Shown piece by piece: positions 47,274 to 58,108 of a DNA stretch of 64,000 nucleotides (positions are counted from its first letter, which is position 1; the number at the start of each line of letters is the position of its first letter). The notes under the pieces are model-generated. The model searched no databases. It was given only the letters and a program-made list of their open reading frames with translations, and was not told the DNA's origin. The position numbers and the translations under genes are program-made. The stretch is taken from positions 90,683 through 154,682 of the forward strand of contig QNQO01010677.1 in assembly GCA_003290165.1 (NCBI GenBank). The letters run 5' to 3'. This DNA is from Berberis thunbergii. Lineage: Eukaryota > Streptophyta > Magnoliopsida > Ranunculales > Berberidaceae.

Positions 47274-48372
47274 ATGGAGATGGACGCATTACGGGGAGCG
47301 ATGCGACCAAGTTCTTCGCTCTTTCCAACCTCTCCCAGTCTGAACTCAAGCAGGTTTGTTCGTTTAGGGCTTTTGATCTCGAGTTGTCATTTTAGGGTTT
47401 GTTTATCAGTTTCTGATTAGTTTAGCTGTAAATTTGAAGTCTGTGTATTTAAATACTAATGATTTAAGTATTTGTTATCAAATTGAAACAATCTAAAATA
47501 ATGATTCAATATGCTTGATAGATAGAGTTGCATTATTACTTTGTTAAAGTTTGATGGACCTTTTCGTTTGCTGCAAGAGTAGAAATGTGTTGTTTTCTAT
47601 TCATTTGAGACCTATCGATGCATCTAGCTACATAGGAGCTTCTTATGCTCGATTTGTTGTTAGGTTTCAGCTTAGTGATAGTGGAGGTTTCTCTTTTATT
47701 ATATTGTCTTCATTGACTGTTACTGAAGTAGTCAGATGGAAAACCCTATCGTTGATGATGGAAAAATGTTGTTTTTGCTACAATTATAGAATCTAAGTGA
47801 TGGTAGTCATGAATGGGTTCTCTTCTCTTGTACTGTATTATGATATTTTTATTGGTAAATACTTGAAGAGTTTGAGATAGAAGCACAGGATTTATGATCT
47901 TGTAGTTGTACTTGCATTAACGATCAAAATTTGGATTAAATCAAACTTCATCAGACCCATGTGTTAATGCTTGAACAACTTTATATTATCAGTTTCATGT
48001 TATGGCCAAAGTTACTGATGATTGGGCTATTGTTTATTTGATTGTATTTACCTTTTTTCAGCCTACATACAATACAATTGTGTAGTAAGAAACTCTGCTA
48101 GTATTATCCCATATTCGTTCACTTTTTGTAATAACAATTAGAAAAATGGTTGTTCCAAAGGTATGGGCTATTGTTGATTCCAAGAGACAAGGGTTTCTCA
48201 GTTTCAAAGAGTTCATTGCCGCAATGCAGGTTCACATTTCCACTCATTTATTTTTTGTCTACATATTTATTTAACTTTAAGGTGGCATTTATCAACCTTT
48301 GTGATAATTGACAGTTAATTTCCCTAGCACAAACAGGACATGAAATAACAGAAGGTCTGCTTGCCACTATAG
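47274..48372 (+). pseudogene. EH-domain (EPS15/EHD-like) exons in CACTA-2
   Basis: Three well-spliced exons. At 47274-47353: GDGRITGSDATKFFALSNLS, then QSELKQ|GT. At 48161-48229: VWAIVDSKRQGFLSFKEFIA, then AMQ|GT. At 48315-48372: LISLAQTGHEITEGLLATI|GTAAGT. Together they make one Eps15-homology domain, including its EF-hand loop and the conserved Trp. Plant proteins of this kind act in endocytosis. The downstream remainder of the parent is missing. Frames and splice sites are intact across the three exons, better preserved than neighbouring fragments. Confidence 0.82.
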
Positions 48373-49349
48373 GTAAGTGGTGTTGAACTTCATGGTTTCA
48401 TGGAATATGTTGTGTTCTATCTTTTAGGTCTATCTTTTTGTTTTTTCGACAAACTAGTTCGTAAATTTGTTTGTTATGTAGTTGCTATTATGGGGAAACG
48501 ACTGTGTTTCAGCATAGCAAAGTTGCATAAAAGGACTGTTTCAGGAGAGACCTTGGTTTAATGTGTAGAACCCAAGAATCCTTTGAAAGGTAATCCCTGT
48601 ATGTTTATTGCATTATCGATAGACAATTGAATCTTAATTTGTTAACAATACTTAAACCCTGTGTTCCTTTTGATTAAAAAGTCTGTGAAGATGGGGCCAT
48701 TCCTTTCATAAGGTCACAGATACCTTTCTCATCCTCCATGTTGGCCTGGGCAGAGTTTGTGCTGAGATATCTCAAAAGTTCCTCAAAAGTTCAGCCTCCT
48801 GGCTCTGTTTGTGCTAGTAGTTTCCAGTCATTGTTTCATAAAATTGCATAAAACATAAGGTTTAAGGGACCCTTTGGGGTTTGTTGCTTGTGTGACTGAC
48901 TTTCAGATTTTTCAATTATCAGTTGTAATAATTAAAAGCTATTCTTTTTCGGCGTGACACAACTATGATGAACTCCTAGAAAGCTAGGACTGTGAATAAG
49001 CTGCATCCATTTATGATTTTATTTTGCCTTTTTGTTATTTTTTGGTCTCCTACAGTTTCTATGTGTGGGATAACATATCTATTCTCCAGTTAATGGTTAT
49101 GTTTTCGTAGCATCAAAAGACAGAAGTTGGGGCGTATTATATTTAAGCCAACTTCCAAAGTGTTGTGTTTACTTAGGATTGATTGTTGATTTTCTTCAAT
49201 GATGTAAAAGTTCACCTATGACAAATATTTGTCTTTTTCCACTATTTACAGCCTCTATAATCACTACCTTTCATATTTTTGTTGATGTTTACTAACCTTT
49301 CATGTTTTTGCTGCTGTTTACTGGTACTTAAATAACTCGTGGGATATAT

Positions 49350-49780
49350 GTTTGCAAGATTTCCATGCAAGTGGCCTGCAAAGTAGGAAGCTTTCTGTGG
49401 AGGACATCCCCAGCGCACTTCCATTATCTGGTTCTTTTCCAGAAGCTAACCAAGACAATCATGGTACACCACTGGATGGAGAGTCAGTTCGGTCCCCAAT
49501 TACGAATGGACCAATTGCATCTGCGAGCATAACTAGTGCAACTACTGCAAAGACTGATACTGAAAACAAAACTCCGGATCCCTCTGTTAGGTTCGTATGT
49601 TCTAGTTTTTTTTTTTTTTTTTTTTGAGAAGAAGCCTTAAGTGAACTGGTTGGCAATAGATTGAACTTTTATTATGCTCTATAGGAATGTGAATACTAGT
49701 GAAATTTCAAGTACAGTACCACCTCGGCGTCCTACATTCCATGCAAGGTACACCATATCTGGATGTTTGGAAAGGACTTG
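49350..49780 (+). pseudogene. Ser/Thr-rich exon-like segment in CACTA-2
   Basis: An open stretch encodes SRKLSVEDIPSALPLSGSFP, then GESVRSPITNG and TENKTPDPSVR (to about 49590). After a T-run it continues with NVNTSEISSTVPPRRPTFHA and RYTI. The composition suggests a disordered regulatory segment. I do not recognise the parent gene. In-line orientation with the other fragments suggests capture. Confidence 0.45.
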
Positions 49781-50014
49781 TAGGTGATGTTCAAACTACA
49801 AGGATGTGTACCACATCTCTTATTAGATTCAACAACATCCTAGCACAAGAGGGGCTGTCTCAAAGAGAGCAAAAAGTTGTAATTGCAGAAATTAGTCTGT
49901 GACATTAGCATTAAGAAACAAGTCCTTGTAAATTCTTCTAAATGACTCCAACCTTTTGATTTTCTTGAAGGTAAGAAACTAATTAAGTACCTCCCACAAG
50001 AATCTTATTTTCAG

Positions 50015-50640
50015 GAAGGGCTTTATATGTTTGATATAGGCCAGAATGATCTCGCTGGTGCATTTTATTCCAAATCAAAGGACCAACTAATTGCTTCGAT
50101 TCTTAACATTTTGTTGGAATTTGATACCGGCGTTCAGGTAAGGCAAACTTCAACATAACCATCACTCTCTATCTGCCTTCACCTTTTTCATTTCTGTTGA
50201 TTAGTTCGCTGAAACAATCTAAGAAATTCCTTATTTGATTGTTCTTTCCAAAAATTATATGATAAAGGGGAAAGGAGGCTTTGGATTCATAACACCACTT
50301 ACATTGACATATTCACAATAAAACTCAACATCATCTCAAATTATTCTAGATATGGTACGCTACTTCTTCTTTGTGGCTAGTTTTACAAACTTGAACATTA
50401 AGCTTGTAATCTAACCTTATCCTTGTCTAAGGAAATACTTTTTAATTTTCGTGACGATTGTTTTCAGGATTTGAACAGCCCATTATGGCTTGTTGTGGAT
50501 ATGGTGGCCCCCATTAAACTATGACAGTCGGGTTGCTTGTGGCCTCCCATTAAGGGGCACTTGCATCACAAGAACAGACCTTCTCGAAGGGCCACATGGA
50601 AGAGGAACAACACCCTCTCCCTTCGTCGTTACCGATAGTT
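50015..50640 (+). pseudogene. GDSL esterase/lipase fragments in CACTA-2
   Basis: The exon at 50015-50137 (acceptor TTTTCAG, donor GTAAGG) encodes EGLYMFDIGQNDLAGAFYSK and DQLIASILNILLEFDTGVQ; FDIGQND is the block III-type motif of plant GDSL lipases. A second piece from 50468 encodes FEQPIMACCGYGG and, after a one-base shift, NYDSRVACG, the C-terminal region of the same family. The GDSL and catalytic His blocks are absent. Sequence after 50540 ([20 protein letters not shown]) is not recognised. Confidence 0.8.
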
Positions 50641-51261
50641 TTGCTGGTATTGTTTACTTTTGTTTTTCTCTCAACCTGGAAAAGTAGCTCCCTTACCCTT
50701 GGTTGTTATTGTTAGTTTTTATGCTTGCTAGTGTTTTTTATATGCATTCCTGGATTTCTATTAGAAGGACAAAGTTAATTTTTGGAGGAGAAAAGTTTAA
50801 ATGTCAATTGAACATGAGTTTAGTTTTGGACTATTCAAGTAGCTGCCATGTGTCTTCAATTGAACCTTTTAGTGAAGTTTGCCTGATTTATTAATCGGGG
50901 TGATTGGTTGTCTTGCCAAAATCCTTGACCAGATGATATTCTGATGCTTTGATTAAGCAATGGAAACTTTACTATTGAGCATGCTATGTACTCAAGTCTT
51001 ATAATCTCTCAGTGTTTGAAGACTTGCTCATAAGGGTGATATTGTTTTGAAAAATTTCTAGTAAATTTTTCAAAAATTAAATGAGTGTTCAGTTTTTTGA
51101 CATTTCCCATTTCATATTACTTACTGTCTGCAAAAGATATGGAAGATAATGGGTATTGTACCAACCAACCAGGTACATGCTTTACTCCTGCAGATCGTCT
51201 ATTGAAGTACTCGGTTATAATTTCTTCATTTAACCTTATTATTTGACTTTTCTACTGCAGA

Positions 51262-52072
51262 TTTTGTAAGTGAAACAATTGACAGAGGTACATGGGGGAT
51301 AGTTGTTGAAATTCAAGGAAACAATTGCATTGTAAGTGAAAACTCGACACTTCTTATTGGATTGCAATTCAAATACACAGTTGAAACCAGTTTTGATGAT
51401 TACTTATATTCATTTATCTTATGAATTCTTTAACAACATTATACAAGAGTATTCTTGTTTTACTGATCAAAACTTTTCTAATGAACCTGAACATTTAAGC
51501 AGGACTTATAGATGTTTTTGTCATTTTGGCTTGAAACTAAAATGCAGGACTTATACATCTGATTGTGATTGATTAACAAATGCCAAGTCTGCAGCATGAT
51601 TGGCCACACAATGTGCAGAATATGCTCAATCTTCATATTTGAGTAGAATTTTGCTTTATAATCAGGAACAATTAGGGTCCAAACACCTTAATAGGCACCC
51701 TATTCTAGGGTGTGATTTGGAAGTCCTAGAGTAGAAAGAGGATTTTGTCAGTTTATTTTTGGTTTTCTGTATGAGGAAGCCAAGGCATTCACTGGCCTTT
51801 ATATGTGTATTGTAGAATGACTGAGTTCTTTATAATTGTTTTGAGTATATTAGCGATAGGGTATAGTTATGTACCAAACTACCAATTTTTTATTGTAGTT
51901 TTTGTAAAGTTTTTCGTAAGCATACTTTGTATTTGTTGTGCTACTTGATGCAGACTGCTTGATTGTCAGATTGTTCTTTATTCTAACATGTTTATCTAAT
52001 TGGCAGGTTTTTGTGACTAAAAATGGACAAGAGTTGACAGGTCAAATGGCTTACAGGCAAAACAGGAAGGTA
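51262..52072 (+). pseudogene. Two exon-like segments of unknown origin in CACTA-2
   Basis: The segment at 51262-51332 (acceptor CTGCAG, donor GTAAGT) encodes FVSETIDRGTWGIVVEIQGN. The one at 52008-52070 (acceptor GGCAG, donor GTAG) encodes FVTKNGQELTGQMAYRQNRK. The splice phases fit each other, suggesting neighbouring exons of one gene. Parent not recognised. Confidence 0.45.
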
Positions 52073-53023
52073 GTTCTAAAGATATTTGATGATAATTAAC
52101 AGTACATAGTCATATTACTGATAGTGTACAAAAATCTCTTAGTGCTATTTGTTTCCTTTCTACCATGATATATTTGGACAACCACTAAATCCATTTTTAA
52201 GTTTTTTATTCACACAAGAATTTGGTTTAAGTGACATATACTACTATTTCCCAATATTTAGTGGTCTTTTAATCTTAATGGATATGTTGTTTCCATCATT
52301 TGTATTATTACTAAAAAAATGATTTTACCCTTTATTTTTACTGATACCTTTGGTATTTGTGTGTGGCATGTTGTTCATTGCTAATCAATTTTTGTCAATA
52401 TGAGCTTTATTTGGAAATTCTAACTTTAACTGGCTTGGCTGGTAAGATTTATCTTGTCGATTCAGAATGCAAGTGTTATATTCTGCAAGATGGTTTGCAT
52501 GTTTACTGACTGTTCAGTAGAAAATTGGAAAGATATATCACTACAAGAAAAGTCATCTTTTATAGCATATGTTTACTGACTGTCCAGTAGTATACTTCCC
52601 TATACTAGGAAAAGCAACACACACACCCTTTTTCAGAATAAGGGTGCTTATTGCCCTATTTAGGGGTATACTAGATTAAAAATGTTCCTATGGAACTTCA
52701 GGAGTTGTTCAATGCCTTAGGCTTTGGTATAGTATGTCAATCTCTTGGCTGTTGTGAGCTTCAACGACATTTTCCTTTTCAGTCTGTTCGTTCTGTTCCG
52801 CAGTTTTGCTCAGTTAGGCTCCTATGAAGTACGTACAATTTACTTTTTCTTTGGGAATAGCGTCAGTGGTCTATGGCTAGCACTCTCTTGGGGTTTGTTT
52901 ATTATGAATTTATAATGAGTTTCTTACTTCAGTCAATTAAACTTTCATTATGAGCGCAATATCAATCTGAAACATCCTTCATGATTGAAGCCCCATCTTA
53001 TTCATGTTTTTAATGATTTATAG

Positions 53024-53283
53024 GGAACAGCTGATGTTGTAAGACAGTATTTATGGCTCTTTGAAGAGCACAATGTGATGGAGTTTTTTGTTCTTGCTGG
53101 AGATCATCTATATCGTATGTACTATGTGAAGTTTATTCAAGCTCATAGAGAAACAAATGCTGACATCGCTGTTGCTGCGCTGCCAATGGATGAACAACGT
53201 GCCATTGCATTTGGTCTGATGAAAATTGACGAAGAAGGGCGCATTATTGAATTTGTTGAAAAAGCAATTGCTGGAATTTGCTG
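53024..53283 (+). pseudogene. ADP-glucose pyrophosphorylase small-subunit fragment in CACTA-2
   Basis: After an acceptor TTTATAG at 53023 the frame reads [60 protein letters not shown] and [19 protein letters not shown], then diverges and stops at 53281. The parent enzyme makes ADP-glucose for starch in plastids; this is part of its nucleotidyltransferase domain. The usual [10 protein letters not shown] reads RMYY here, and GTADAV reads GTADVV. The segment ends about 290 bp before the right subterminal array. Confidence 0.88.
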
Positions 53284-53868
53284 ATCAGAGGTTGTGAATG
53301 ATCTGAATTGATGCACGTGTTGTAATGAATTGTGAATGATCTAAATTTCTGCTGTAATGAATTGTAAATGTTGTTGCTGTAATGAATTGCTTGAAAGCAA
53401 TTGCTGGAATTTCCTGATCAGAGGTTGTAAATGATGTTTTTAAATTTAATAAAAAGTCATATTAAATTTTACTTACCTGATGCAAGATTTGATGCACGTG
53501 CTGAATTATACTTACCTATAAGATGTAATAAAAAGTCATTTGATAGCAAAAAAAAAAAAAATTGCTATGTATACTCTACCATACTCTATCATAGCTTAAA
53601 ACCGTAGCTAACATTATTGCACCGGCTTAGACCCGTGGCCATAACTTGTCACGGCATACAATCGTGGCTACCATTTTTGCAACGGTTTAGAACCGTGGCT
53701 AAATCATCAATCAACCTCGAGCATAAAACCGTTGCTAATATGTTTTGCCACGGTTTGTAGCCGTTAATGGTGATTTAGTGACGCCTCTACTGCCCACGAC
53801 TCTAAGCCGTGACAATTGGTTACCCCCACGATTCCAAACCGTTGCTGATGGGTATTTTTGATGTAGTG

Positions 53869-54878
53869 TTAGCCTGTTTATAAGGTATGTGGCAGTAAGA
53901 ATGCATTCACCCCAAAATTTAATGGGTAATCCTAACTGAAAACGTAACGAGTCGGCTACTTCGAGTAAATGGCGATGCTTGCATTCGACAACATTATTCG
54001 GCCCAACTTGTTTGGTGAATGATGCCTGATGTGTCAAAAAACACTTTATAATGGTAGGAACTCAGTGCCATTATCAGTAGATATTTGTTTGACACATTGG
54101 GAGAATTGTGTTTGCATCATGGCACAAAACTTTTTCATGAAGTATGAAGTTTCAGATTTAAATCGAATCAAATAAACCCACATGTAATGGCTGAAGTCAT
54201 TAACTATTGTTAGAAAATACCGTGCACCAATGAGTATCCCGCCCCCCGCACAAGTGTCACAATGTACTAAATCAACGACATTGGAAAAGATCTAGTATTG
54301 CTTATTGGAAAAGGATGTCTAGTTTGTATAGATAGACAAAGGACAAACAATACAAGGAAGACATTTATTGCCTATATTATGAAATAATTCATTCATTCGT
54401 TGGTTAGAAGGATGTCCTAGTCTTTGGTGCCATAAATCCCAAGTGAGAGAAGATTGGTTGCAACAAATCAGCATGTTTTGAATCTTTGTAAAGATAAAGT
54501 CCATCTCGTTCCTCACCCATCTCAATCATTTTCATCATTGATAGGTCCTGAAATACACAAAAACCAGGAAAAAAAATGGCAACATAATTGTTTTATTTAG
54601 TCAATTTGCTAATGGAAATCAAATTTAGTTGAAGAATGGAACACAAAGCACATTATTGAGTTTAAGTGTAGGTGAAAATTGAATACTTCCCACATGAGAA
54701 ACCTGAGTAGTGGAACCATTTGGCAACCTAACAGAGTGATTTTTGTAAGTGGTAATTTGGATGAAAAAGCGAGGACATACAAACCATGTGGTCTGATGCC
54801 CCTATATCAATTATGCAAGAACTAGGAGAGGAAAGAGTAGCACAACACATAGTTATACCAAGGCTGGACATATTGGTA
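53869..54878 (-). mobile_element. Copia copy B, protease to integrase, right of CACTA-2
   Basis: From right to left on the minus strand: protease IIDIGASDHMV (about 54825-54790), GAG-pre-integrase LTWDLWHQRLGHPSNQRMNE, and integrase MTHQASFTKQVGPNNVVECK, HRHLLEVADSLRFQLGLPIK, then TATYLINRL up to the CACTA-2 edge. It aligns with copy A from 39988 to 40800. The right boundary at about 54878 joins a truncated Y2 LTR with no duplication seen. Confidence 0.8.
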
Positions 54879-55929
54879 GTAGATCTTTATGGAGATCCTT
54901 CTCTACTTAGGAATTATGTTGTGAAGAGGAGTTTTCTTGTTAGCCTTGTGCTCCTAGATACGCGGGAGATAGTTCCCCATTGGATAGTAATCCATAAATG
55001 AAGTTTTCATGTACGACGTATACTCCAGTATTTATTTCCTAGTTAGAAGCAAAGTGATGTTGTCTTGCCTGTCCAAAGTTGATCCTCAAGATAGTTGCCT
55101 TAGCAGGGTTTATGGGTATTGAGGATAGATGTGAGACACGTAGGCTTAGTAGGCTGTAATGATTCGGGTCCATCCGGCAAACTACATTGTGCGGGTTTGG
55201 AACTGTTTGGGCTGGACCAGTGTAGGGTTGACGCTTGGGCCTATTATTTCTCAAGATCATCATGACACGTGTACGATGTAGAAGAGATATCGTTTGGTGT
55301 ATCATCAGCTACTCCTCTCGAGCTAGTGGGCTATCACATCGGTTCACTAAGTTACTTCTTGAAAAGATGCGCCGCTCATGATGATCGAGTCTTAATCATT
55401 GCTTGAGCCGCGCGTTTCATTACTTAAGTGTGTGTCCGATCAGTGCGAAGAGGTGGAAAACCAATCCCTATTTATATCTTCCTTTTTGCGGAGACTGACT
55501 TTTCCATTTCGTTGATTTTAGAAATTTTGCTCTGTTCGCCCTTGGATTGAAAGTTTGTTCACCTTTTTCATGGCTCACCAAAACAATCTTGATGATGAGA
55601 CTTTTACCAAGGGCTTCGAGTTTTTTAGAAGATAAGTCGATTTCTAAGTCGAGCATTGACGGAGTCCGAAAGACATTCAAGGTCCCTGAGGACCTGCCAT
55701 CTATGCTAGTAAAGATGATCAAACGCCGATGTTTCCTCTGGAAGGTTTCATTGTTTGCACCATGGAATACTTCAAACTGGAGTCTGTTTACTTGTTCTTG
55801 ATGAGATTTGGGGTATCTTGGATTTCCTTGGAGTCCCTCTTGCTCAGTTGGTACCCAATGGATATAGGATCATCCTTCTTATTTTGATCAGAGCGAAGGA
55901 TGCTTGTGTCTGCATGACTCCGCGGGTGA
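54879..55929 (-). mobile_element. Y2: truncated Y-family element, minus orientation
   Basis: Reverse-complement Y LTR at 54879-55307 (it ends GTATCATCA on +, matching TGATGATAC), lacking about its last 200 bp. A polypurine tract follows at 55308-55330, then the antisense-gene region. It is broken on the left at the copia junction and on the right by CACTA-3 at 55930. Confidence 0.8.
55570..55929 (+). pseudogene. Y2 antisense gene, 5' part
   Basis: The ATG at 55570 begins MAHQNNLDD, as in Y0 and Y1. It continues through FKVPEDLPS, DDQTP-like, MEYFKLESVYLFLMRFGVSW, and LLSWYPMDI-type words that, in the alternative frame, read SLAQLVPNGYRIILL. A stop near 55632 and frameshifts break it. CACTA-3 interrupts the domain at RVT. 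Confidence 0.65.
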
Positions 55930-56360
55930 CACTACACCAAAAGGGCCATTTAGCTACATCGAGCTGCCCACGGTTTTAAACCGTTGGTACATTTGCCACG
56001 GCCAAAAACCGTAGCTATAAGTACCAACGGCTTAAAACCGTGGGTAATAAACACCCTGGGTAATAAACACCGTAGCTATAAGTACCGTAGCTACCGTGGG
56101 TAATAAACACCGTAGCTATAAGTACCCTAGGCTTAGCAACGGCTAAAAACCGTTGCAACAAAAAAATTTAGCAACAGTTTTAAACCGTGGCTAGGCTTAG
56201 CAACGGCTAAAAACCGTTGCAACAAAAAAATTTAGCAACGGTTTTAAACCATGGCTAGAGCTAGCAACGGCTAAAAACCGTTGCAAAAACATATTTAGCA
56301 ACGGTTTTAAACCGTGGATATCTTTAGCAACGGCTAAAAACCGTGGCTACATGAAAAGCC
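55930..56360. repeat. CACTA-3 left subterminal repeats
   Basis: More than ten direct and inverted copies of AGCAACGGTTTTAAACCGTGGCTA-like units. A tandem duplication is visible at 56130-56260 (GGCTTAGCAACGGCTAAAAACC and neighbours). A CCGTAGCTATAAGTACC unit is repeated at 56000-56125. Confidence 0.82.
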
Positions 56361-57534
56361 AAAAAAATTGGGCGGGCTATTTTTGGCGCTCGACCTTCCC
56401 TCCTCGACTTTCATCGACAAAAATTTCACAAAATTGATACCTGCGCGCTCCTTCTCTCCCTCGACCTGCTTCCCTCCCTCGACTCGACTTCCCCCTGCTC
56501 CTTCTCCTTCCCTGCTCCCTCCCTCGACTTCCCTCCTCCCCTCCTTCCCTGCTCCCTCGATTTCCCTGCTCCTCCCTCGACTTCCCTCGACTTCAAAATC
56601 GACAGCCACTGCAACCGAACAGGTACTCTCTCTCTCTCTCTTTTATTTATGATGAAATTAGGGTTCATCAGGGTTCTCTTTTATTTAGGATGAAATTAGG
56701 GATCGATGATTGTTTATATTGATTGCTACTTTCGATTAAATGAAAAGTTGGGAGATTCGAAGTGCTAAGGGATGTAGTAACTGGAAGCTTAGATCGAATG
56801 TGATTGTAGTCTAGAGCGTCTTAAACTCCCTGGATTCAAAACACGAGAGATTCAATTTAATGTTTTATGATGTCAAATTTCAATTGTTGCTCCATTCTTG
56901 AATCCTCTTTTCTTTTACTTAATCAAGTATTCGAGGATTAAATATTCTTCAATCCCGAATATGTTTATAGAGAAAATGATTAGCAGTATTTTAGATAAAA
57001 TAAAAAATGCACTCGCTCCTTTTCTCCTTTTGTTGTTTAAGGACACATGCTATGATAGAAGTTTAATTTAGCTCTGATAATAGTACTAGTAAGATCATAT
57101 ACGAAGCATATTTATAGGGACACTGCTAACTAATCTATTAATTATTTATGAAGAGAGCTCTATTGTGATTGTGGAGTCATCATGCTTCTTAACCTATTTG
57201 TATGAAGGATTAGAACCAGAGAGCAAGAGAGAAGGAAGGACGGAGACAAGAGAAGAGGAGACCGTATTTATTGGAACCCTAGAGAGGATAGACGAAATAG
57301 ATTTGGTAGTTTATAATGTATAGTTGATGTGAGGAGCACGTGGATCAATTGGCACATAGGGTTATTGAAAACTAAGTCGGCAACGATCGATGGTTCTTAT
57401 GCGTTGTGTTGTATCGTTGATGGAGATGGATGCATGACACATGTAAATGCCGTGTTTAGGAATAGCAGAGAGAGATTCAAATCAAAATTGAATACCATCA
57501 AGCCGGCAAATGTGATTTCAAATTTCGAAAATTC
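56361..57534. other. CACTA-3 leader region, no recognised coding sequence
   Basis: A CT-rich block of TCGACTTCCCTCC-type repeats (56390-56600) is followed by AT-rich DNA. It may contain the promoter and a 5' untranslated exon of the transposase gene, but I see no decisive signal. Confidence 0.45.
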
Positions 57535-57606
57535 TAAATGTCCAGGAAGTGGGCGAGGAAAACAGCGAGGGAGGGATAGAGTCGTCCATCCCCCTCGGGA
57601 TGCACA
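57535..57606. repeat. Partial copy of the 33843 hairpin MITE
   Basis: GAAGTGGGCGAGGAAAACAG, then GAGGGAGGG...GTCCATCCCCCTCGGGATGC, follows one arm of the element at 33843-34002. The other arm is missing. Confidence 0.6.
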
Positions 57607-57786
57607 CATGAAAATTTTCTATAAATTATTCAAGGGTTATTCCTACGTGTCATTTATAATAAATTAGAGTTAATAAATTAGAATATATCTATAAATTTTA
57701 GAATTAAACTCAATTTTAAGTTAAATATATATATTATAAATTTTAGAATTAAACTCAATCAAATTTGATCAGACACTGTTCACTGA

Positions 57787-57942
57787 GAGTAACCCATGAT
57801 TTCGATTCTAACTTGACTCTTATGAACCATCATGACTTGAGAGGTAAGCCAACATGCATAATGCTAACCCATGATTTCGATTCTAACTTGACTCTTATGA
57901 ACCATCATGACTTAAGAGGTAAGCCAACATGCATAATGCTAA
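57787..57942. repeat. Tandem duplication of about 76 bp
   Basis: AACCCATGATTTCGATTCTA ... AAGCCAACATGCATAATGCT occurs twice in direct order, with a single difference seen (TTGAGAGG/TTAAGAGG). This high identity marks a recent local event. Confidence 0.85.
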
Positions 57943-58027
57943 AGTATTCACACCCAGCAAATAGAATTATTTACATCCCCGCACACTCCAATTTACATCT
58001 CTGCACTCCTACAAGAAACTGAAATGC

Positions 58028-58108
58028 GGAATCAGGTGGATTCGAACCACCATCCTCCCCTAACCAAATCTGGTTTGGGTTGCTCCACCATTTTGAGCTT
58101 ATGATTCC
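58028..58108 (-). pseudogene. tRNA-like sequence (81 nt)
   Basis: On the minus strand GGAATCA at the 5' end pairs perfectly with TGATTCC at the 3' end (7-bp acceptor). Next to the latter is a canonical T arm, GGTGG-TTCGAAT-CCACC. A D-arm stem GCTC/GAGC is present. The anticodon arm is abnormal: no 5-bp stem with a T33-containing 7-base loop can be drawn from AACCCAAACCAGATTTGGTT. A decayed tRNA or tRNA-derived sequence is most likely. I cannot match it to a specific nuclear or organelle tRNA. Confidence 0.5.

Larger units (their letters stand above)
46332..53868 (+). mobile_element. CACTA-2: CACTA transposon carrying host gene fragments (7.5 kb)
   Basis: The left end is CACTACACCAAAAGGCC. 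The right end, on the other strand, is CACTACATCAAAAATACCC. Flanks are TTA at 46328-46330 (plus one extra T) and TTA at 53869-53871. Dropping the element and one TTA restores the reading frame of the copia integrase across the site. Inside are plus-strand fragments of at least four host genes and no transposase. Orientation is given as the direction of the captured genes. Terminal and subterminal sequences match CACTA-3. Confidence 0.87.
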
